Below the pieces are notes generated by a model. That model saw only the letters and a program-made list of their open reading frames with translations, made no database searches and had not been told where the DNA came from. Below, piece after piece: positions 1 through 5,589 of a stretch of DNA of 8,123 nucleotides; position 1 is the stretch's first letter, and the number at the start of each line of letters is the position of its first letter. Position numbers and translations under genes: made by a program. Origin of the DNA: Candidatus Melainabacteria bacterium (GTDB lineage: Bacteria; Actinomycetota; Actinomycetes; Mycobacteriales; Pseudonocardiaceae); contig CAJCJE010000256.1 of NCBI GenBank assembly GCA_903970565.1, forward strand, positions 1 through 8,123, read 5' to 3'.

Positions 1-1572
1 ACCTCGCTCGGCGAGTACAAGGTCAACGGAACCACGCTGCGCTCCACGAGCGGCAACGTGTCCATACCGGCCGCGCTGTCCTCCTCGGTCCTCGGTGTCC
101 TCGGCCTCGACCAGTCCTCGGCGGTCGCCGTGCCCGACCACACCACCGGTAACGCGACCGACGACGCGATCTCCAACACCACCAAGGTCGTCGCCAACGC
201 GACCGCGACCACCCCGGCCGTGGTGGCCCCGCCGGCCGGTTTCCGCAACGCGCAGCCGTGCGCTGCCTACTACGGTCAGAAGGTCGACACCACTGACCCT
301 GCCTACAACGGCCAGCAGCTGCCCTACGCGCCGTGCGGCTACGTCCCGTCCCAGCTGCGCTCCGCCGACGGCCTGGCCGGCCCGGTGAGCGCCGGCATCG
401 ACGGCGCCGGCCAGACGGTAGCCATTGTGGACGCCTTCGGCTCGCCGTACCTGTACCAGGACGCGGCCGAGTACGCCAGGCGCAATGACCCGGCGCACCC
501 GCTGCGTGCCTCGCAGTTCAGCGAGGACGTCGCGACGCCCACCCCCGGCCAGGAAGACCCGAGCCAGTGTGACGCGGCCGGCTGGTACGGCGAGCAGGCG
601 CTCGACGTCGAAGCGGTGCACGCGGTCGCGCCCGGCGCGCACATCCTGTTCGAGGGCGGCGCCGACTGCCAGGACGACTCCCTGGACGCCGCGCTGAACA
701 ACGTGGTCGCCGGTCACCTCGCGAACATCGTCTCCAACTCCTACGCCGACCTCGGCGAGGACCTGCCCGCCGAGGACGTCCAGGCGTTCAACCAGATCGC
801 CGTGCAGGCGGTCATCGAGGGCATCGGCCTGTACTTCTCCTCCGGTGACGACGGCGATGACGCGCTGGTCAACGGTGGGGTGCCGGCCGCGAACTTCTCC
901 GCGACCGACCCGTGGGTGACCGCGGTCGGTGGTACCAGCATCGGCATCGGCCGCAACGGCCAGAAGGTCGTCGAGACCGGCTGGGAAACCGGCAAGAGCG
1001 TGCTGACCGACGGCGCCTGGAGCCCGACCGCCTACGACTACGGTTCCGGCGGTGGCACCAGCGTGCTGTTCCAGGAGCCGTGGTACCAGAAGGGCGTTGT
1101 GCCCACGGCCCTGGCCAAGGAGTACCAGACCGGTAACACCCTCGGCCGCGTCATCCCGGACGTCTCCCAGGATGCCGACCCGACCACCGGTTTCCTGATC
1201 GGTATCCACCAGACGTTCCCGGACGGCGTCTACTACGGCCAGTACCGCATCGGTGGCACCAGCCTCGCCGCCCCGCTGATGGCCGGCACGATGGCCGACT
1301 CCGACCAGCTGGTCGGTTTCCACCACGGCTTCATCAACCCGGTGCTCTACCAGTTCAGCTCGCGCACCCCGGCGATCACCGACGTGACGCCGGTCAGCGC
1401 GACCGGACTGGTGCGGGTCGACTACGCCAACGAACTGGACTCCTCGGACGGTTTCGTCACCTCGGTGCGGACCTTCGACGACCAGACCACCACCCTGCAC
1501 ACCACCAGGGGCTACGACAACGTGACCGGTGTCGGCACCACGAACGGCTGGTTCTTCCTCGGCCTGTCATAG
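1..1572 (+). CDS. S53 family (sedolisin/kumamolisin-like) serine-carboxyl peptidase, 5' partial
   Basis: This is a secreted, pro-peptide-activated endopeptidase of family S53. The frame is open from base 1, so the true start and signal peptide lie outside the window; the GTG at 58 is probably an internal codon. Bases 1 to about 117 encode the end of the pro-kumamolisin activation domain, followed by an Asn/Thr/Ala-rich linker to about 240 and then the catalytic domain. Family catalytic residues are visible: Glu (592-594) and Asp four residues later (604-606) in GEQALDVEA, the oxyanion Asp (847-849) in SSGDDG, and the nucleophile Ser (1261-1263) in GGTSLAAP. The C-terminal calcium site is suggested by Asp at 1381-1383 (AITDV) and GYD at 1510-1518, followed by TGVG. 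Four Cys (codons at 259, 334, 568, 667) could form two disulfides. The catalytic set is complete, so an active enzyme is expected. Substrate is unknown. A strong hairpin follows the stop. Confidence 0.93.
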   Translation, partial: TSLGEYKVNGTTLRSTSGNVSIPAALSSSVLGVLGLDQSSAVAVPDHTTGNATDDAISNTTKVVANATATTPAVVAPPAGFRNAQPCAAYYGQKVDTTDPAYNGQQLPYAPCGYVPSQLRSADGLAGPVSAGIDGAGQTVAIVDAFGSPYLYQDAAEYARRNDPAHPLRASQFSEDVATPTPGQEDPSQCDAAGWYGEQALDVEAVHAVAPGAHILFEGGADCQDDSLDAALNNVVAGHLANIVSNSYADLGEDLPAEDVQAFNQIAVQAVIEGIGLYFSSGDDGDDALVNGGVPAANFSATDPWVTAVGGTSIGIGRNGQKVVETGWETGKSVLTDGAWSPTAYDYGSGGGTSVLFQEPWYQKGVVPTALAKEYQTGNTLGRVIPDVSQDADPTTGFLIGIHQTFPDGVYYGQYRIGGTSLAAPLMAGTMADSDQLVGFHHGFINPVLYQFSSRTPAITDVTPVSATGLVRVDYANELDSSDGFVTSVRTFDDQTTTLHTTRGYDNVTGVGTTNGWFFLGLS

Positions 1573-1612
1573 CCTTCCGTTACACGTGAACAGTTCCAAC
1601 TGAATAACATCG

Positions 1613-1652
1613 AGCGCGGGACAGCTGCCCAGCTGTCCCGCGCTTGTCTTTT
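1613..1652 (+). terminator. Rho-independent terminator after the S53 peptidase
   Basis: Perfect inverted repeat: left arm 1614-1627 (GCGCGGGACAGCTG) and right arm 1630-1643, extended by an A-T pair at 1613/1644. The inner pair probably opens to leave a four-base loop. A T-rich tail (TTGTCTTTT, 1644-1652) follows. It lies 41 bases after the peptidase stop and separates that gene from the next one on the same strand, so the two are probably transcribed separately. Confidence 0.9.
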
Positions 1653-1773
1653 CCCGCCTCTGACCCGTCCGTAACGTGCGTCCGAAGTTTCACGATGGCT
1701 TGGTTGTTCACGCGCACTTCGCCTCGCCCGGTTCTCGCCGCGCGTTTCTGCCAAGGCGGGGACTATCCACCAC

Positions 1774-1779
1774 AAGGGG
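1774..1779 (+). promoter_or_regulatory. Ribosome binding site deciding the start of the RCC1-repeat protein
   Basis: AAGGGG lies five bases before ATG 1785 and only two bases before the adjacent in-frame ATG 1782. The spacing favours 1785; the choice changes the protein by one residue only. The reading frame is open back to 1644, but that upstream part is not followed by a signal peptide at its own start and lacks a ribosome binding site. Confidence 0.6.
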
Positions 1780-1784
1780 CGATG

Positions 1785-4343
1785 ATGGTACTTGTCCGTC
1801 GCGGACTGCTGACCGGTCTGCTGACGATGGGCTTACTTGCCGGGGCACTGATGCCGGCGTACGCCACCGTCGACGGGCCCGGTCCGTCCACAAAGGTTAC
1901 TGAAGCGGCACCCGGTCCGCTCGCCGCCCGCGCGGCGACGACCGGGGCCGACACCCGTGGCCGCAACCCGATCGCGCAGGCCGGGGCGCCCACTGCCGGT
2001 GACAGGGCAGATACGGTCGGAAACGCGGTGGCGAGCGCGCCGACCGGTTCCCTGTTCACCTCGATCACGCCGGTTCGGGTGCTGGACACGCGCGACGGCA
2101 CGGGTACGGGTGGGGTGGTCGCTCCGGTCGGCGCGGGTGTGTCCATTGTGCTCAATCTGTCCACGCAGGTGCCGGCGACCGCGACGGCGGTGCTGCTGAA
2201 CGTGACCACGGTCAACGCGACCGCGCCGACCTACGTCACCGCGTACCCGGACGGGGCGAGCGTGCCCACCGCGTCGAACATCAACGTGTCGGCCAACGAG
2301 ATCCAGCCGAACGCGGTCACCGTCGCACTGGGCGCCGACCACGAGATCGACCTGTACAACTTCGCCGGGTCCGCCGATCTGGTCGCCGATCTGTCCGGCT
2401 ACTACGCGACCGGGTCCGGCGCCGGGTTCACCCCGATCGCGCCGGTCCGCGTGCTGGACACCAGAAGCGGGACGGGAACCGGTGGGGTGGTCGCTCCGGT
2501 CGGCGCCGGCAAGTCCATTGTGCTCAATCTGTCCACGCAGGTGCCGGCGACCGCGACCGCGGTCACCTTCAACCTGACCGGGGTCAACGCGACGCAGGGT
2601 ACGTTCGTCACCGCGTATCCGGACGGCACCACGCTGCCGCTGGCCTCCAACCTGAACCTGGCGGCCGGCGACGTCACGCCCAACCAGGTCACGGTGTTGC
2701 TCGGCACGAACCACAAGGTCGACCTGTACAACCTCGCTGGCAGCGTCGACCTGGTGGCCGACCTCTCCGGTTACTACGCGCCCGGATCGGGCAACCCGTT
2801 CTTCCCGGTCACCCCGGAACGAGTGCTGGACACCCGGCAGACCGGCCCGCTCGGCGCCACCGGGCCACTGGGCCCCGGCGGCAGCAGCACCCTCTCGTTC
2901 GCTCCGTGGGTACCCGGCTCGACCACCGCCGTGGTCTTCAACCTGACCGGGACCGACGTCACCGCCGGCACCTACGCGCAGGTCACGCCGCAGGGTTCGC
3001 CCGTCGGCGTGTCCTCCAGCCTCAACCTGGCGCCGGGACAGACCGCGGCGAACCTGGTGACCGTCCAGGTCGGACAGGGCACCGCGGACCGGCTCTACAA
3101 CCACTCCGGCACCATCGACCTCATCGCCGACCTGGCCGGCTACTTCGCGCCGATACCCACGGCCTGCACCAGTGACTGCGTGGAGGCCTGGGGCGACAAC
3201 ACCTACGGCCAGCTCGGCAACGGCACCGTCGGCGGCGGCGACTCCCAGCCCGAGCCGATCGCCGGTCTGTCCAATGTGGCCTCGGTCGCCGCCGGCTCGG
3301 TGACCGGCTACGCGCGCGGCAACGACGGCACGGTGCGCTCCTGGGGCGCCAACGGCATGGGGCAGATGGGCAACGGTTTCGGCTACGGCACCTCGCCAAC
3401 GCCCAACCAGGTCGGCTACGCCTCCGGGGTCGGGGCGGCCAGCACCGTGGTCGGCAGCGGCAACACGGCGTTTTCGTTGACCGGCAACCAGGTCTACGCC
3501 TGGGGGGACAACGCCGACGGCGAGGGCGGCCTCGGCACGACCGCGACGCAGAACTCACCGGCCGCCACGCTGGTGTCCAACGCCACCCAGGTGGCCGCCG
3601 GCTACGCGACGGGCTACGCGCTGACCACGGCCGGCAAGGTCGAGTCGTGGGGCATCAACGGCGGCGCGCTGGGCAACGGCAGCTATGGCACCGGCTGCGG
3701 TGACACCCCGGTCGACAGCGGCTGCCTCCAGTCCACGCCGACCGTGATCGCCGGTCTGTCCAATGTGGTGTCCATCGCGGCGGACTGGGACAACGCCTTC
3801 GCCATCGAGTCCAACGGCTCGGTGTGGGCGTGGGGCTGGAACGCCGAGGGCGAACTCGGCAACGGCACCGTCGGCGGCGCCGGCTGCTACACCGACGCCA
3901 CCCAGCCCAACTGCGTTGCCACCGCACCGGTCGAGATCTCCGGCCTGACCGGTATCACCAAGATCGTCGGCGGCGTCGCCACCGCCTACGCGATCACCAG
4001 CACCGGCACGGTCGAGTCGTGGGGCTCCAACCAGGAGGGCGAACTGGGCGTCGGCACCGACGGCGCCGGCGAATGCCAGAGCGACACCCCGCCGACGACC
4101 TGCTGGTCAGCCACCCCGGTCGCGGTGTCCGGCCTGACCGCAATCAAGGACATCGCCGCCGGTTCGCTGTTCGCCGAGGCGCTGACCACCAGCGGTACCG
4201 TGCTGACCTGGGGCGATGACACCTTTGGCCAACTCGGCCTTACCGGCTCGTCGGATTCCCCGGAGACGGTCACCGGCCTCCCGGTCGCCAGCGCGATCGG
4301 CGCCGGTGGCTACAACGGCTACGCGGTCGTGGCGACGCCGTAA
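1785..4343 (+). CDS. Secreted protein: three beta-rich tandem repeats plus seven-bladed RCC1-like propeller
   Basis: 852-aa exported protein of unknown function. Residues 1-27 form a signal peptide (MVLVRRG, hydrophobic core, cleavage expected after PAYA). A Pro/Ala/Thr-rich stretch runs to about 89. Three repeats follow, starting near residues 91, 215 and 340 and ending near 455. Each has a PxRVLDTR opening, ATAVxxNxT, a central LN or IN strand, an LYNxxG strand and closes with LxADLxGYxA; this repeat is familiar from actinobacterial secreted proteins. Residues 461-852 carry seven RCC1/ATS1 repeats with WG dipeptides at W469, 520, 573, 622, 683, 746 and 809. The last strands (AIGAGGYNGYAV) probably close the ring with the first blade. 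Cys pairs sit at 461/465, 638/647, 701/710 and 764/773. I see no LPXTG, transmembrane tail or catalytic motif, so a binding or surface-adhesion role is likely, but that is inference. Gene-level repeats make recombination within it plausible. Confidence 0.88.
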   Translation: MVLVRRGLLTGLLTMGLLAGALMPAYATVDGPGPSTKVTEAAPGPLAARAATTGADTRGRNPIAQAGAPTAGDRADTVGNAVASAPTGSLFTSITPVRVLDTRDGTGTGGVVAPVGAGVSIVLNLSTQVPATATAVLLNVTTVNATAPTYVTAYPDGASVPTASNINVSANEIQPNAVTVALGADHEIDLYNFAGSADLVADLSGYYATGSGAGFTPIAPVRVLDTRSGTGTGGVVAPVGAGKSIVLNLSTQVPATATAVTFNLTGVNATQGTFVTAYPDGTTLPLASNLNLAAGDVTPNQVTVLLGTNHKVDLYNLAGSVDLVADLSGYYAPGSGNPFFPVTPERVLDTRQTGPLGATGPLGPGGSSTLSFAPWVPGSTTAVVFNLTGTDVTAGTYAQVTPQGSPVGVSSSLNLAPGQTAANLVTVQVGQGTADRLYNHSGTIDLIADLAGYFAPIPTACTSDCVEAWGDNTYGQLGNGTVGGGDSQPEPIAGLSNVASVAAGSVTGYARGNDGTVRSWGANGMGQMGNGFGYGTSPTPNQVGYASGVGAASTVVGSGNTAFSLTGNQVYAWGDNADGEGGLGTTATQNSPAATLVSNATQVAAGYATGYALTTAGKVESWGINGGALGNGSYGTGCGDTPVDSGCLQSTPTVIAGLSNVVSIAADWDNAFAIESNGSVWAWGWNAEGELGNGTVGGAGCYTDATQPNCVATAPVEISGLTGITKIVGGVATAYAITSTGTVESWGSNQEGELGVGTDGAGECQSDTPPTTCWSATPVAVSGLTAIKDIAAGSLFAEALTTSGTVLTWGDDTFGQLGLTGSSDSPETVTGLPVASAIGAGGYNGYAVVATP
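2109..2185 (+). repeat. 77-bp near-identical direct repeat, copy 1
   Basis: Matches 2481-2557 with four mismatches in 77 bases, all within one 8-base patch (2134-2141 against 2506-2513). The offset is 372 bases, exactly 124 codons, so it keeps frame. Synonymous positions are identical too, which points to recent duplication or gene conversion and not just protein-level selection. Confidence 0.85.
2481..2557 (+). repeat. 77-bp near-identical direct repeat, copy 2
   Basis: Second copy of the block at 2109-2185, in the second domain unit of the RCC1-repeat protein. Flanking sequence on both sides is clearly more diverged. Confidence 0.85.
3165..4340 (+). repeat. Seven RCC1-type blade repeats
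   Basis: Each blade carries V-x-x-W-G near the strand end, then N or D and usually xGxLG. The seven Trp codons start at 3189, 3342, 3501, 3648, 3831, 4020 and 4209. Blades 1-3 have about 51-53 residues; blades 4-6 carry an extra loop and sit 61-63 residues apart. Short DNA blocks recur between blades, such as CTCGGCAACGGCACCGTCGG near 3214 and 3856, and GCCGGTCTGTCCAATGTGG near 3262 and 3750, showing that blades arose by internal duplication. Confidence 0.85.
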
Positions 4344-4399
4344 TCTGATCGATCCGAGCGTGGACCGTTGCGATTCCTGGCATCGGGCTCAGCGGACCT

Positions 4400-4405
4400 G
4401 GAGGA
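4400..4405 (+). promoter_or_regulatory. Ribosome binding site of the small plus-strand gene
   Basis: GGAGGA lies eight bases before GTG 4414. This near-perfect Shine-Dalgarno is the main reason to treat the following frame as a gene and to place its start at 4414. Confidence 0.7.
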
Positions 4406-4413
4406 AGTGGATC

Positions 4414-4646
4414 GTGACCCTGGCCGAGTATCGCGGTGGCGGAGAAGAGTACTTTCACGGCGGCTACGCGCACGAGGGCGGTGACCCCGGCGAGGAAATC
4501 CCGGTCGAGCAGGTCTACGTCGCCACCGGGCTTCGCCCGACGACTGTTCAGTGGATGAACGACGCGGACGTGCCCAATCACGTGGTCGGATGTTCTGGGA
4601 CGAGGACCCGGTGTATCTCGCGATGAAGGCCGCGGACGGCGGGTAG
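4414..4646 (+). pseudogene. Small acidic protein of unknown function, broken by a -1 frameshift
   Basis: I do not recognise the family. A good ribosome binding site leads into GTG 4414 and a Gly/Glu-rich start (MTLAEYRGGGEEYF), then PVEQVYVATGLRPTTVQWMND. Compared with the partial copy at 5267-5381, one G is missing near 4588-4589 (GGTCGGATG against GGTCGGGATG). As read, the frame shifts after NHVVG and stops at 4624-4626, giving 70 aa. With the G restored the product is 77 aa ending WDEDPVYLAMKAADGG, stop at 4644-4646, and matches the copy's ending closely. The lesion could be a real mutation or a sequencing error in a GGG run. The gene converges on the DUF397 gene to its right with only 31 bases between stops, and a hairpin spans its end. 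It starts 70 bases after the RCC1 gene with no clear terminator between. Confidence 0.6.
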
Positions 4647-4672
4647 GAACTCGGCCAGGCTCGCCGTCCGCG
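4631..4672. terminator. Bidirectional hairpin between convergent genes, copy A
   Basis: Perfect 11-bp stem: CGCGGACGGCG (4631-4641) and CGCCGTCCGCG (4662-4672) with a 20-base loop. The left arm lies inside the last codons of the plus-strand small gene and the right arm just beyond the DUF397 stop. There is no clear T tract on either strand, so termination efficiency is uncertain. Confidence 0.5.
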
Positions 4673-4677
4673 CCTGG

Positions 4678-4854
4678 TCAGGCCAGGATCTGGCCATCCT
4701 TGATCGCGCCCAGTAGCGCATCGATGTTGACGCGCAGGCGGGGGCCGTCGGGGTTCTTGGAGTCGCGCAGGCTGTCGAGGGTGTGCGCGAGTTCGACACA
4801 GTCTGTTTCGTTGCCGCTGTAGCTGGATTTGCGCCAGCGGGGAGCGTCGGTCAT
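4678..4854 (-). CDS. DUF397 small protein, copy A
   Basis: 58-aa protein of the actinobacterial DUF397 family, usually encoded just downstream of an HTH-DUF5753 regulator and thought to modulate it; in Streptomyces such pairs are linked to development and antibiotic control. The hallmarks are present: WRKSSYSG near the N-terminus, DCVELA, and RDSKNPDGP in the centre, followed by a short C-terminal amphipathic segment. Start ATG 4854 has GGAAGGG eight bases upstream (4863-4869) and overlaps the preceding DUF5753 stop in ATGA. From GAACTC to its stop it differs from copy B by a single base; the first third differs more, mainly at residues 2-4 and 16-21. The frame is intact although its partner regulator has lost its N-terminal half. 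Expression would depend on transcription from the intact regulator's promoter further upstream or on an unseen local promoter. Confidence 0.85.
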   Translation of the reverse strand: MTDAPRWRKSSYSGNETDCVELAHTLDSLRDSKNPDGPRLRVNIDALLGAIKDGQILA

Positions 4855-5266
4855 GGTTGCCGCCCTTCCATCTCGGTCGCCAGTTCGTCGATGAACGCGA
4901 TGGATTCCATCTCGCTCAGCGTCGCCTCCAGAATAGTAGTCGCCGCTTCGAAGAAGCCGGCTACGTCTCGCTGATCATGGATGAATCCGGATGCCTGATG
5001 GTGCTCCAGATAGACGATCGGACCACCACCTCCGGCGAACTCGAACAGCATGGAAGCCCCTTCCAACGCTGGAGTCCAACCAGCGGCGAAGGGCAGCACT
5101 CGGACGGTGACGTTTGGTAGTTTGGCGAGCCGGATGATGTTGCGCAACTGATCGGCTTGCGCCTCGTGACTGACAAAACCGTGGCGCAGCGGCTGCTCTC
5201 CGATGAGCGCGGTGTACTGCACGGCATCTCGTCGGGTTAGTGCGTGTTGCCGGCCCATTCGCACCG
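4851..5266 (-). pseudogene. HTH-DUF5753 regulator fragment, C-terminal part only
   Basis: An open frame encoding only the C-terminal half of a DUF5753 regulator: VRMGRQHALTRRD, LIGEQPLRHGF, QLRNIIRLAKLPNVTVRVL, WTPALEG, LFEF, PIVYLEHHQASGFI and a C-terminal FFEAATTILEATLSEMES. The HTH and the first half of DUF5753 are absent because homology with the intact regulator stops at about 5266, where the copy of the small plus-strand gene begins. There is no frameshift or stop within the fragment. It could be translated from ATG 5258 (135 aa), but I see no good ribosome binding site there. The frame also runs open past the junction to 5456, which would give a chimeric 201-aa product from junk codons; I consider that unlikely. 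At about 70% amino-acid identity by eye it is more diverged from copy B than the neighbouring DUF397 genes are, except over its last 30 residues, which are almost identical. Confidence 0.8.
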
Positions 5267-5381
5267 TCGCCCGACGGCTGTCCAGTGGATGAACGACGCG
5301 GACGTGCCCAATCACGTGGTCGGGATGTCCTGGGACGAGGACCCGGTGTATCTCGCGATGAAGGCCGCGGACGGCGAGTAG
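5267..5381 (+). pseudogene. 3' fragment of the small acidic gene, copy B
   Basis: In frame it reads RPTAVQWMNDADVPNHVVG, then MSWDEDPVYLAMKAADGE and a TAG at 5379-5381. It lacks the first 40 or so codons, the start and the ribosome binding site of the 4414 gene. It keeps the GGG that the other copy has lost, so it shows what the original C-terminus looked like. Its left edge is the duplication junction with the headless DUF5753 fragment. Confidence 0.8.
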
Positions 5382-5407
5382 GAACTCGGCCAGGCTCGCC
5401 GTCCGCG
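5366..5407. terminator. Bidirectional hairpin, copy B
   Basis: Same 11-bp stem and loop as at 4631-4672, shifted by 735 bases: arms 5366-5376 and 5397-5407. On the minus strand it lies just after the DUF397 copy B stop and before the headless fragment, so it may separate the intact operon from the duplicated remnants. Confidence 0.5.
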
Positions 5408-5412
5408 CCTGG

Positions 5413-5589
5413 TCAGGCCAGGATCTGGCCATCCTTGATCGCGCCCAGTAGCGCATCGATGTTGACGCGCAGGCGGGGGCCGTCAGGGTTCTTGGAGTCG
5501 CGCAGGCTGTCGAGGGTGTGCGCGAGTTCGATGCAGTCGGCCTCCTGACCGCTGTAGCTGGATTTGCGCCAACGGGGGCTTTCCGTCAC
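5413..5589 (-). CDS. DUF397 small protein, copy B (partner of the intact regulator)
   Basis: 58-aa DUF397 protein with WRKSSYSG, DCIELA and RDSKNPDGP. It starts with GTG 5589, whose GTGA overlaps the TGA of the HTH-DUF5753 gene, so translation is probably coupled. GGAAGGG (5598-5604, minus strand) lies eight bases upstream, inside the last codons of the regulator. In this family the small protein is thought to act on its cognate DUF5753 regulator; here the pair is complete and in the usual order (regulator first). A duplicate with nearly the same C-terminal two thirds lies at 4678-4854. It could alternatively be called one half of a toxin-antitoxin-like pair, but the sequence alone does not show toxicity. 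Confidence 0.9.
   Translation of the reverse strand: MTESPRWRKSSYSGQEADCIELAHTLDSLRDSKNPDGPRLRVNIDALLGAIKDGQILA

Larger units (their letters stand above)
2055..3149 (+). repeat. Three tandem protein-domain repeats of 116-125 codons
   Basis: Units begin at about 2055 (FTSITPVRVLDTR), 2427 (FTPIAPVRVLDTR) and 2802 (FPVTPERVLDTR) and end at 3149. Periods are 372 and 375 bases. Units 1 and 2 are much closer to each other in DNA sequence than either is to unit 3. Confidence 0.85.
4533..5266. repeat. Tandem duplication of about 734 bp, copy A
   Basis: Covers the 3' half of the small plus-strand gene, a whole DUF397 gene and the 3' part of a DUF5753 gene. It aligns with copy B (5267-5998) at an offset of 734. 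This becomes 735 after the missing G near 4589 and 732 after a one-codon length difference in the DUF5753 part (FAGGGGP against FAEAGP). The shared left boundary is TCGCCCGACG at 4533 and 5267. Confidence 0.85.

Noticed and set aside
1653..1784. Riboswitch or promoter upstream of the RCC1-repeat gene
   Set aside because: I looked for -35/-10 pairs and conserved riboswitch cores and saw none that I could defend. A promoter must lie here because of the preceding terminator, but I cannot place it.
1833..3104. Long minus-strand open frame (423 codons) opposite the RCC1-repeat gene
   Set aside because: Gly/Arg-rich composition without any domain, antisense to a gene with a signal peptide and recognisable repeats. 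Long antisense frames are common in high-GC coding DNA.
4578..4799. Minus-strand 73-codon frame overlapping DUF397 copy A
   Set aside because: It is a different frame of the DUF397 gene; the DUF397 frame (4678-4854) has the family motifs and a good ribosome binding site.
4851..5456. 201-codon minus-strand frame starting inside DUF397 copy B
   Set aside because: Only the part below about 5266 resembles a protein family. The N-terminal 65 codons are out-of-frame DUF397 and antisense small-gene codons joined by the duplication, with no ribosome binding site seen.
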